A DNA stretch of 64,000 nucleotides from Pyrenochaeta sp. MPI-SDFR-AT-0127 (Eukaryota > Ascomycota > Dothideomycetes > Pleosporales > Cucurbitariaceae), in the NCBI GenBank assembly GCA_020747015.1, contig JAGTJM010000057.1, positions 151,057 to 215,056 on the forward strand, in the 5' to 3' direction. The first letter of the stretch is position 1. Each line of letters opens with the position of its first letter. The notes beneath the pieces were generated by a model that saw only the letters and a program-made list of their open reading frames with translations, was not told the DNA's origin and ran no database searches. Shown piece after piece: positions 1-10,045 of this stretch. The translations under genes were made by a program, and so were the position numbers.

Positions 1-1
1 T

Positions 2-73
2 GCGCTGTCGGCCTTGCTATCGATATTTTTCGTGATGTTGCTGATTGCCACTCCGCTGCTCTCCCTCGCCTAA
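2..73 (+). CDS. possible 3' end of a gene entering from the left edge
   Basis: Frame 2 reads 23 strongly hydrophobic residues, rich in Leu, Ala, Ile and Phe, and then stops with TAA at 71-73. That would fit the last membrane segment of a transporter or other membrane protein whose body lies outside the window. Frame 1 is also open for about 36 codons and is hydrophilic, so the choice of frame is not secure. No family can be named. Confidence 0.2.
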   Translation, partial: ALSALLSIFFVMLLIATPLLSLA

Positions 74-1454
74 TCACGACTGAGGTTCCTCAAGATGAGC
101 CGGAGGGCTAGAGAGAAAGTGTAAATATTAAAGATCATAGTTCTTAAGTTTGAAGGATACTTTGACCTAAGGAGTGTGCGGCGCATGAGAAGGGCGGCAG
201 GATTGCGTAACATATCTTAGCAGGCCTCAGCTTACATTAAGATGCTGACATCGAAAGTTATTGCATCATATCAGCACCCAAGAGTAAGGGTGGCACATGC
301 CAGTCGGTTCTTCAGTATCCGATGTTCGCCGCAACGCCCCAACTGGATGCGCCAGTGCCAAAGGCAAGGGTAGCGCGAATGAGCGAAGCCACTCATGATA
401 CTGGAGCAATATAGAATTTCAGTGGCGCAGTTGTAGCAGTTGAGGGTGCGAAACATAACTTTATCACCTGGGGCTGCAGCTTAGGCTGTCGCGCATCTAT
501 GCGGTCGATACATCCAACAGCGGCTGGCCGACTCTTGTGAACCAATAGCCACCAAAACCATCATAATATTAGCCTCTGTCTATCACTTTTGATCTCGGTG
601 TTGATGAAAGTGAGCCATAGAAGTGTACCATAGAAGCGTGTCATAGAAGTGTACCGTAAAAGTGAGCCTCTTGCTATGGCAGACGAACCCTCCTATGGCA
701 GGAGGACCTGTCAATGACGGAAGGATATGATCACTTTGGTATTAGGGCCTTGGCCTGAGACACCTATAGATAACCATGTACAGTACTTCTGTTTTTTAGT
801 GCCACTTTGAGCCGTTGGACCTCGTCCATAGCAAGTCGGCTGGAGCGCGGAATATGGCTAGCAGTACGGAAGGGTGTTTTGCTTCTTGTACTCCCACTAT
901 GGCCTATAACCATCATGTAAGCTTGCTATGCCGAGAGATTTGCGCAAGTTGGTGTTTAGGATGCACTTATCAAGCGTCCTGGTATTTCTCTACCGTCGTC
1001 CTGAGCGTGCCGCAGCAGCGGCAGCTGCAGGACGGCGTGGAAGGCTCTTAGCCCACGTAAAGACAACGATGCGAATAGAAAACAAGTTTTATCATCGAAA
1101 CAATCTAGCACTAGCATACCCCTTAGACTTCTAGGTAATGGATTAGTGCACTTTGATTACAGTAATTTGTCGGCGCTAGTGAAGATATAGCTAGCTTGGC
1201 CCTGTTACAGCTGTATCCTGCTTACAAAAGAAGGTTTCCAAACATAAGTTACCTCTTTTATTGTTCACGGAAGTCAGTACCATCGACAGTTGTGAACAAT
1301 TCAAAAAAATTGTATCGTTAAGTTATTAAATCACTTTGTAAGGAGATTTCAATCTGTAATGAGAGCCACGAACACAGTCCTGCTTATCTCCCAAGTCTTT
1401 ACCTTTATCCTGCACCGACGAGCGCAAGCACCTGCGCGAGCTGTAATAAAAGGC
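74..1454. other. gene-poor stretch left of the first complete gene
   Basis: No open frame here has the composition of a real gene and no splice-joined reading was found. The only structured element is the 13-bp tandem repeat at 603-667. It is followed by two copies of a short CTATGGCAG word near 676 and 693. The rest looks like non-coding accessory sequence. Confidence 0.5.
603..667. repeat. 13-bp degenerate minisatellite, five units
   Basis: Five consecutive 13-bp units start at 603, 616, 629, 642 and 655. Units 2 and 4 are identical (CATAGAAGTGTAC), unit 3 differs by three bases, and units 1 and 5 are more diverged but share the AAAGTGAGC ending. The period is seen directly. There is no coding frame across it. 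Confidence 0.75.
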
Positions 1455-2543
1455 TCAAGAAAAAGGTCCCATTTGACCACACTTGCACCCGCCGCTCGGC
1501 TGCTGACCACTCCAGTTCAAGAACATTGACCAAAATCGGTCCCAAAGGCTGCAAATATTGTCCCATAACCCACTGAAGACACTCTTCAGCCACCCGCCGA
1601 GCCAGGTGAAGAATTTGTTCCAAGGGACAAAATAAATGAGGCATGCAACGCCTACCCCAACGGCAACCGGGGGTGCAGCGACTTTCAACCCGACTAACAT
1701 CTTAAAACTGAACCCGCCAGCCTTGAGGGCCACCGGTCCACACTTGAGAGACATGAAAATGCCTTTCGCACTGCAAGTCAGGGCTGTGAAAGCCTTGCAA
1801 GTGCCGACTGCAAGGCCAGAAATAGCAGCGAGAATAGCGATGGGTCCTTTTACACTCTCCCACCACGAGCCATCTATCTGCTGGTTTGCCATTTGCTGAA
1901 GATGGGACGAGATTCGCCTGCGATCGTCGTCCCCGAAGCTGTTGGATGATATGGTGGACCACGGGCCTGAGCCAAAGTTGTTAGCAAAAATAGAGACCCC
2001 TTTGTTGTGCGTTAGCTTCCGCTGACGGGTTCTCTTCTGCCATTCATCAAGTTCTGTTCCATTCCATGTGGACCGGCCGGACACCAATAACATTCCATCC
2101 GGGTCAAGTTTGTTAACCCGCACAATGTACAGTTTGTCAAAGGTCGCATTAATGTTGAAATGAATATCGGGAATCAGGCCGCTGATGACAAGAGCCCAAG
2201 CTCGCGAGCGTCTGGGATGTTCTGCGATCTCGTCCGCCACCCCACAGAGACGAGTGTCGCTCGTCACAAGTATGGGAGGCTTCTCTCGAGCTGAGACAGT
2301 GAGCAATTAGTCTGACAAGTAGTAGTATTACCTACGCCTCCATTGGCTATTCTGATACTTATTGCACTTGGACCGCAATATTGGGACGCTTTGTGCTCGG
2401 ACAATGGCGATGATTGACGCTTTCTTCCATTGTGACGAAGTTCGTAAACTCCGGATACGCTCAACCACATACGCTGCTTCTTTCTTGAAGGTGACTATCG
2501 ACTCCTCAGACAAATTGGATTCATCGTCAGAGTAATACATCAT
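1455..2543 (-). CDS. orphan protein with Gly/Ala-rich hydrophobic region and Trp-rich C-terminal tail (2 exons)
   Basis: Two exons, 2543-2336 and 2290-1455, are separated by a 45-nt intron (donor GTAGGT, CTAAT branch-like site, acceptor CAG). Phase 1 is kept across the join, giving 347 aa. The donor at 2331 is out of frame. Residues 1-70 are charged and helical. About 70-215 is a mixed soluble region with Trp/Gly-rich stretches. About 218-300 is hydrophobic and rich in Gly, Ala and Val. The last 50 residues carry seven tryptophans spaced 4-9 residues apart, then a small Cys/Gly-rich end. No signal peptide is visible. The hydrophobic Gly/Ala block faintly resembles IFI6/IFI27-like membrane domains, but that is only an impression. 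It is transcribed divergently from the Clr5-domain gene. I do not recognise a family; a membrane-inserting role is inference. Confidence 0.6.
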
Positions 2544-3191
2544 CGTCGCAGGCGGGAAAGTAATATTGGTTTGTGCTAATCCGCAGAAACAGGCGAAGTT
2601 CGCTAGAGTGCATGTAGGCGCGAAGCGCGGGAAGTGACTGGGGAAAGCTCCAGTTGATTCTTGTGGTCAATGGATACCTGAGAGGAGAATGTAGTTGGGT
2701 CCCAGGACTGCGCAAGGGAGGCTAGTTATTTAACCACACTCCGACAAACTTCCAGTCCTCTTCAGCCCGGTCCGACTCCAAGCGGATGACCAGATGTTAG
2801 CGAGACTACTCTTGGTGCTCGGTTTTCCCGGGTTGCTCTCAGCGGGCAAATAAAATCATCCACACTGGAAGACGTGTGCGCAAGTGCATGAGCCTGTGAT
2901 GTGTGATAAAATGTAGTTTGCGTCAACTTCTGTCAGTGCAAGCCAATGAGGAGGAGGCCCGGGTCGCATGGTTGTGCAGACCGACCTCTGGTTGTATCCG
3001 CTAGCCGAGAACAGAAGTCAACTTTACCGGCTCAACGGTAAGGACTACTGCAAGCTGCACATGCTAGGTGCTGGCCCGGGTCACGCGTCCACAGCCGTAA
3101 CCTACTTTCCAGCTCTCGCCAACGACTCTATGACTACTACACTAGTCCCTCAGGAGCGACAGCGGTGCCTTGCTGCTCCTCGTCCGCTTCA
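2544..3191. promoter_or_regulatory. divergent intergenic region between orphan gene and Clr5-domain gene
   Basis: These 648 bases lie between two divergent start codons and should hold both promoters. Short open frames occur, for example 2968-3195 on the plus strand, but their composition is not convincing and none joins by splice signals to the Clr5 gene. No specific operator was identified. Confidence 0.4.
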
Positions 3192-5530
3192 ATGATGATG
3201 GAGCCCAACCAAGATGAGGTGGGGCGACACAACACCTGCACAAGGCTGAACGGCGTGGGGCCAATGCAGACAAACCTACAGCCTGCACAATTTGGAAGCG
3301 ATACCAGGCTGCTTCCATGCAGCTCCACCACGGCCATGAGCGTGCGCCCTCAGGATTTGCTAGAAAGCGACTGGACCGTCGGGAAGACTCACTTCGAGGC
3401 TGCTCAATTCACGGCAGCCGAGCCATGGCAACCCAATACCCTTCACATGGAACAAGCGGGGGCAATATCCGGCATAACCTACCCCAATGTAGCGGCGACC
3501 ATCCATTTACCGCGTTCAAGTGGTCAGCCATGGTTTGGTTTCGCTCCCAGCGCATGCAATTCCATATATCCGGAACTGGAATATGGCGCTCTGATGACGG
3601 CATGTCCCGACGATTGCGAGCGCCCACCTTGTATGCAGCATTATATACAGTCACCGCCCCATTTTAGTCCTTTCCCTGCGCCACGCACACCTACCCATCT
3701 CTTAGTCCCCTCCTATAATGCCGATATTAACGACCAGCCCGATCGGGCCAGTTGTCCTAGTTGGACATTAGAAGAAACGCTCAACTCACCTCCAGTAGTG
3801 CTATTCGATAAGAATATTCATGAGCTGGCTGCTGGGGAGACGACGGTCTTGAACGAGCCCCAGGTTACATACCGCTTCGAAGCCTGCTCACCACTGCACC
3901 AAAGGCCGTCCCAGGACCCCAGGTCTCGTCGACCAAGATCCTCTGTCGCTCCATGGCACAAGCTGAGACCCATAATTGAGCGATTATACCAGGTTGTCAC
4001 ACTCGAGGAGCTCCGGGATTGCATGTCGGCCTGTGGATTTGAGGCGAAGTAAGTCATACTCCCACAATACAAGCGACCTGGCTTATATCAGACAGGGATC
4101 AGGATTACAAGTACAGATTTAGGCAGTGGGGTCTAAAAAAGACGGCCTCCAGCAGGAGATATCAGAAGTGCCCCAATCGAGATGCCTCTACGGTCTCTAA
4201 ACGTTTGCCAATACAAATGTCTCTTCCGGAAACATATCAGGCACGCGCTATTGTTCTTGAAAACTCGTTGTACTACATCAACCAGGCTTTTCGCAGAAGC
4301 GACAAATCCCAGGAAGAAACCTGGTCGTGGGACGCGTTTCGGTTGAGACCTCCATCAAACAGCAAAGGTTCTCTCGAAGACTGGACGAGCATTTTTGACC
4401 GATGCAGGACTGCCTCTATGCTCCTCCAAGTCAGGGGAGGTAATCAAAAGAAGTGGGAACACAGAGCCACAAATCCATGCAACCAAAAGATACAATCAAT
4501 CCGACAGTTCTTCTATGCTCTTCACGAAATATCTGACAAGCTGTTGAAGGTTTCTCGAGATCCCAATCCTACTTCTCTCCCACACTTTTGGGCTGTATGC
4601 TCAGAGCTTAGAGGCATCTGTTTGCGCATGAAGAGTACAGGATCATCCCATCAGGTGGCCAATCATATCAGAATCGCGAAAAGGCGTGGTGCAACAATTG
4701 AGACGTTGGAGGAAATGCGGAAAAAGGCGCATGCCAAGAAAACCGCAACGACGCATGCCCTCACGTTAACAAAATTCCTCCACATTATGTGGGCAGCCGT
4801 GCAAGAGCACGGGAGCACCCACCCATGGGCTCTGATCCTAAAAACCCTTTGTCACATGCCCTCAGATGAACTCGACAACACAATCTGCCTTGCACACGAG
4901 CATACAACCCGGACATTCGAGGCGATTCTAGAGCCCAAACACCCTTTTGTCCTCCATTCGTGGTCTCGATTTCTCAGTTGCTGGGACAAAGGGCAGCTAC
5001 AATCTGCTTCTCTGCTTCAAAGCTACGAGCATACCTTCTCTCAATGCACTGCTTCAGCAGGTCTATCCCACGAACTGTGCCTGTCGTTTTTATATGAGTA
5101 CGCATTTGCTTCGTGGCACCACAGCATGGACCAAAACTTTCAGCTCGATATCGCGCAACGGTTGCTTCAAGTTTCATACGAAATGGCACCTGCAACCGGC
5201 TCGATCCAGTACAACACTGTTCTCAGAGCAATCTATCTCGCAACGACTATGATTGGGGCTCACTGGCTTCGAAAACAATGCCGAAACAGCGACCCAAACC
5301 TACAAAAATTAAATCAAATCCGTGAACAAGCAATTGACTGGCTGAGACGGGCAGTGGAGTTGCTCAAGCAAGGGGACACCGATTGTCGGGCGCGAGCTGT
5401 CGAGCTGTCAGGCCTTTTAGCGGGCTTATACAGGCGATGCAATAAACATGTTGCGGGCGCGGCCGAGGCAGCAAGGCTTATTGCAATTCGGTCATCTCTC
5501 CCCTGTATGTCAATGCCCGCCACTGTATGA
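3192..5530 (+). CDS. Clr5-domain protein with C-terminal helical repeat region (2 exons)
   Basis: Exon 1 is 3192-4048 and exon 2 is 4096-5530. The 47-nt intron (GTAAGT ... CAG) splits the Clr5 domain, and the join is in frame, giving 763 aa. The Clr5 domain (about residues 255-303) is recognised from the W-x(3)-R-P-I-I-x-x-L-Y start, the TLEELRDCMSACGF core, and the YKYRFRQWGLKK end, which is encoded after the intron. Known family: Clr5 is a short, probably nucleic-acid-binding domain named after a fission-yeast silencing factor. In Pezizomycotina it is often fused to TPR or helical regions. Residues 1-250 are low-complexity and Pro/Ser-rich, consistent with a disordered activator-like region. 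Residues from about 320 on are helical; a sequence near the C-terminus (WLRRAVELLKQGD) looks TPR-like. The first in-frame ATG run (three Met codons from 3192) was taken as the start. A role in chromatin or transcription is inference. Confidence 0.8.
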
Positions 5531-5844
5531 CAGTAGGGGCATGACTCTATGCTTTAATCTGGAGGCTTAAGTAGACATGGTGCGTCAGGCACATTGGGCG
5601 CCAAGCAAAGACGGCCTCACGCTGCAGTATTAGAAGGCCCTTTTACAGCTAGCATCAATTTATTCCTTCCGTATAGGGTGGGCTTCAAGCGAGCCTGATT
5701 CATATGCTCGAGTTGACTGCTAGACGAGTGCGCAAAGGCTCGGTCTGATCTTCAGAATTAAAGACGGCGATGAACAATAAACAATTGTTTAAGACATTTT
5801 CGCGTTAGTTGAATGATTCTCTTCATTTATGATGAGTGGCGAAG
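5531..5844. other. intergenic, between Clr5 gene and HET pseudogene
   Basis: About 300 bases of 3' flank shared by two convergent units, with moderately AT-rich sequence near 5760-5830. No feature was seen. Confidence 0.4.
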
Positions 5845-7050
5845 TCAAGTTGGCACTATTCTGCGGCTGCCTCGTCTTGCGCGCGTTTGAGCCAGCGTAG
5901 AACTAGAAGTTTCTAACTCATTCGAGATAAAGAGGCCTGCACGTCGAGAAATATTATGCTCTTGTGGTAAAATTAATAAGAAATATAGAAAAAGACCCCA
6001 AACAGTGCGCCTTAGAGAGGCACTACAATCTTTATGACAAATGAGCAATGCATACATTCGATAACCTGCCTGCCATGTCGAATCCAAATAACATCTACCC
6101 GCAATGGTTGCATCTTCGTTTGTTAAGCTCAGAGCATCAGAGATAGAACGCGTAAATGAGAGCTGCAGGCACGCACTGAATAGTGAGCCATCCACAATCA
6201 GTTTTGCGTTCTTTAACATTTCATGCTTATTACCATACAAATACCGCATCCCCAAACGGTGGCCCTTAACTTTGCCCACGCCACAAATATTACGATCCTC
6301 ATCAGCGGAGCAATATCGACCATAGGGGAGGGAATACGAGTGAGAGCACGTCATTGGGGACGATAGTGGCAACCAAGAGGGAATGTTGATGTCAGATGGC
6401 GTTGGTTCTCCTCCTTTCCAAATTAGGCCAAATCAAAGCGACTTTCTCCAAATGCCCACGATGTACTGATCTTCGCCATTAAAATTAACGTACTTGCAGA
6501 TGTCAGAAAGTGCTGGCAAACGATCCCCAGTGAATTTGAGGTCTGTCTTTGCATAGCAACTGAATAGCTCATACCAGTTCGTATACATTTGGAGTCGGAA
6601 AAGTTGAAAAGTCGAGATGCCTTTGGATACACCTTGGTAGGAAAAGCTGCCTGCCGTACACGACCAATCTGCACGATCGTTAAATAGCCACATCAATACG
6701 CGGACCGCCAAAGATAATTCTTGCATGACCCAAGCGCGCCATATCAGCGGACAATCAGGGACACCCAGCGTGGTAAAGCTGTACCTTTGCGTATTCGGGT
6801 GTTCGGAGCAATTGAACGGAAAAGAAGGCAAACAGCCATCATCGCTTGCATGGGCCGACACCGCAGCGATTGTGAACACGCCATTGGCATAATAAAAGCC
6901 AAAATGTGCGGACTGCTCCCAATCCGAGGAGTTACCATTTTGTCCTTGAATTATGCAGATCGTGTATATTCAAACATATTTCACGCCAATCCTTTGACAG
7001 AGCGTTATAGCATCTTCGTGCGTTTTCGGAAGCCGTGACAGGGCTAGCAT
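5845..7050 (-). pseudogene. degenerate HET (heterokaryon incompatibility) domain gene
   Basis: One minus-strand frame from 7050 to 5845 reads as a HET-domain protein with two in-frame TGA codons. It carries, in order, the LP-x-T-x-x-DAI-x-LC-x-RIG-x-KYV stretch, then TGA where the family has Trp (near 6990), then the ICIIQ and DW-x-x-Q region, FTIAAVSA, WRAWVMQE, SDRLPALS-like and YIVGIW segments. A second TGA follows at 6435-6433, and then PSWLPLSS and a C-terminal half with RRAGLF. HET proteins trigger vegetative incompatibility and cell death in filamentous ascomycetes. The usual N-terminal part of the domain (the ALSYCWG-type motif) is absent, so the copy is truncated as well as nonsense-mutated. 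Reading continues in a single frame throughout, so decay is by substitution and by 5' loss rather than by indels. Selenocysteine or stop readthrough is very unlikely. Confidence 0.8.
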
Positions 7051-7060
7051 GAACTAGATC

Positions 7061-7336
7061 TCATTTCCTTCCCCTAAGTACATCGGTTAGATTGTTTATA
7101 TTGTAAACCTCCCAAGGCTGAATCTCGTCACGACGGGCTATGAGATCTTGACTGGCAAGCCGTGCAGCCTCGGCTTCCCGCAGCAACGATAATATCAGAT
7201 CTGCAATCTGAAATTCGTCGGGGTCGTTGATGGGTTCTCAAAGTTTGTTGGACAGTGGAAAGTCATAGGAGAATATTTCAGCAACTTCTGTGAACTCAAT
7301 ATACTTGATGTCTATAGATCGAATATCGTTCGACAT
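7061..7336 (-). pseudogene. short broken ORF just upstream of the HET remnant
   Basis: From ATG at 7336 the frame reads 32 codons, meets TGA at 7240-7238, then continues another 58 codons to TGA at 7063-7061. The second half (DPDEFQIADLILSLLREAEA and following) has the look of a real helical protein. The stop may replace an Arg CGA codon, since the context reads naturally with Arg. It ends only 10 bases before the HET remnant, on the same strand but in another frame. No family was recognised. It may be the displaced 5' part of the same gene or an unrelated fragment. Confidence 0.45.
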
Positions 7337-10045
7337 AGTGTGCGTCGCTTCGGAGTTGACGATGTTGTGCTTTTAGGGGGTAACTTGCGGTGAATTAGGC
7401 CGTTTCAATCCACAAGATCTCAGCTTTGTATATTCTTACGATTTGGGAAATCATGTCTAACGGGAATTAAATATGAGAAAATTAAGAGAGAAATTGTGAA
7501 TATATCTGCACATTGAAGTAGACAATACTGTGATAGAGCCGCAAGTCACTTCAAAAACTGTAAAGATATCATACAACAGAAACGCGAAGGACACTGTGAA
7601 GACAATCGCATGTTGTTCACTTTTACACAAATTATAAGAGCTAGATTATTATATACAGCGTAAGTCATTTCATGGGAAGAAAAGTACGGCTATGAATTAC
7701 TAACGCAAGTTTAAACTTCGTTGCTCGATGAAAGCTATCTATAGTCGTCATGGATATTGTATTTGGTGTGGGTTATATAGATGCCATTGCTGCTTCGTGG
7801 GTCAAATTCGGCCCCCACAAAGGGACTGACAAGGCATCCAAACTTCATCACCGAATTTCGGTTCCTCTTCCTCCAGTCTGGGAGGTCCTGGGCCGATTGG
7901 CATGCTCGTATCCGGCAAGGCGGCAGCACGCTAAGTACGAAGGAGCTCGGCGTTAGGTTATCACTAGATTAGGAAGAACTTTATTTAGTGGGGAGATAAC
8001 GAGCAGGGCTCCTTCGTACATCAGCTCAACCTTCGAATATGGTCAGCGTGGTTATTTCAGTGACCGAGGCAGTTTTCGAGCACACCAAGGAGTTTCGGAT
8101 GCGAGCTACCACCCCCGACAACACAATCTCTATCTTCAACGAGTGAAAGCAGTCTGGAGCTGTATGTGCGTCATAAGGCGCCATGCGTGGTTCGTAAGCA
8201 TTCGCCTTAATTTTGTCGTCGGTAGTTCAAGCTTACGAAGTCATGCACACTTGTTGTCATTTATATCATGGGCAGGCGACAAGTGCGACAAAGTTCAAAA
8301 GATTGATGGTAGAAATACTATTTTCATAGACAGACGTCTTCATGTGCCCAGAAGAGAAGTCCTGCAAGATCCAGTCACAAAATTCTCAGAGTCCGAATGC
8401 GAACGCCATACGTGTAGATGCGGTCTGTGCGGAGACGGCTACGGTGAGGGCGCCTTCCAAACACGATGTGCTTGCACCTGATCGGGTAACCTCGACCACA
8501 GTAGGGCGTTCGATTAAGCTTGGGTGCTGCCAATGATTTCATGGATGGATAGTCTGACCAACATCATCTTGCTTTGATTCAAGTGGTGAGCAGCACTCGC
8601 TGCGCATTTGAGGCACAGTTACTGGTTCCATTTTGGCCATATCCGGACAGCGAATGGCGCGATAATAGCAATATGCAACTTGGTATATTGGCAAGCGATA
8701 TGTCGAACAATTGCCATACAAAGGAGCTTTCAATGTTTTCGTGTGAGCACTGGTGAAAGCTATAGTGGACCCTTTGAACTGCTTTGACTTGAAGTTTCAT
8801 GCATGGCTGCATGGTTGCATCGTTAGTGGCGGCGCAAATTCCTAGCAATCGCTGGCAATATGGCGATTCCGTGTCCTTCACCATGGGCTGGATCGTTCCA
8901 CCGACTAATTATTACCGCTTCCCGAATCCATGGTTACGAATCTCTGAGCCTTGTCTGCAAGGACCGTTGGCTGAAGTTCTCCAGGGGGACTGTTCGGCAG
9001 ACATCGCTGAATGGGGACAACCGGTAAACCAAACCATTGTCGGCGAAGGACGGCGCTTGTGATCGGTCACAATGTAGGACGCCTGGAAAGTCACATTCGT
9101 CCATTTGACAAAAGGGCCGGAGTATGTCTGGAAAGGTTGTTAGCGTATACCGTATCGCTAGCGCGCACATGGCGGGAAGCTGTACTGGTGCTGCACTCTA
9201 AGGGAGCTCATTTCAGGAGCCTCGGTACTTTCCACACATTTTGAAAGCTCCCAATCTGTTTAGTCTCGTTCCAGAGATGATCTACGACTACCAACCAACG
9301 AGGCCCAGCAAAACACTATCCTAACGTCTCCGAAACCTTCCGTTCAATAAGTATAACGGCTATCAATACGGTACGCTGTAATAATGGTGACGAAGGGACA
9401 CAATTCACGACCGAGCAATGCCGCCGGATCCCGGTCGCCTTTCAAGGATTATGCTTTGCAGGATCACATTTGCAGAGCATGATCTGTCAAAGGAACGTGT
9501 GCAGGTGTTTGCAGCATGTGAGTGGTCTGTTTAAAGCCACCACATGTGTTCTCGTCCATATGCTCCGCGGATTCACTCAGGCTCCGAAATACGTTTGCAT
9601 GGCTTAGCGGGTGGAATAGCGTTGGACACCAATCATGCCCCTTTTTAATTTCGGCGGCTAGCTACAATCGGGATGACGCCGCGCGGGGCCCCGCACTTCG
9701 TTTACGACGCCACGCATCAATACTCAATACACCAAGATCTGCAAGCACGAAAATGGGTAGGACGGCGCAGTTGACAGGTGCTTTTCGAACAGAGGGGTAT
9801 GTGAACCCCGGCCTTCTGGCGAATCAGCCCCTTGCATGGAATCTCGCTGCCGCGGTTGTTGCAACGTTGGCGTTGATAATTTAGTGGTATTTCAACACCA
9901 TGAGACACGCCGAAGATATAGTAATTGGCCGACGCATGTGCTACACTTAGCATCAAGGCCTAGAGGCTCGGGACACCTATTTGAAGGTACCTTCGCCGCG
10001 ATTTTGCACCTCTGTATGTTCTCGCGTCTCCACACAGACAACACA
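7337..10045. other. 2.7 kb without a supportable gene
   Basis: Open frames here (for example 8143-8481 plus, 8579-8884 minus, 9522-9884 plus) have no recognisable domain, no convincing splice partner and no consistent composition. The stretch at 7400-7700 is AT-rich. A 12-bp perfect inverted repeat lies at 7935-7946 and 8008-8019. The rightmost few hundred bases should hold the promoter of the MFS gene. Most of it is probably decayed accessory DNA. Confidence 0.45.
7935..8019. repeat. 12-bp perfect inverted repeat with 61-nt spacer
   Basis: GTACGAAGGAGC at 7935-7946 is matched by its reverse complement at 8008-8019. Beyond the perfect core the arms stay only loosely similar. It could form a stem-loop or be a footprint of a small foldback element. 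It does not lie inside any supported gene. Confidence 0.5.

Noticed and set aside
8143..9884. Several frames of 80-120 codons on both strands
   Set aside because: No domains, no splice partners and inconsistent composition; treated as chance frames.
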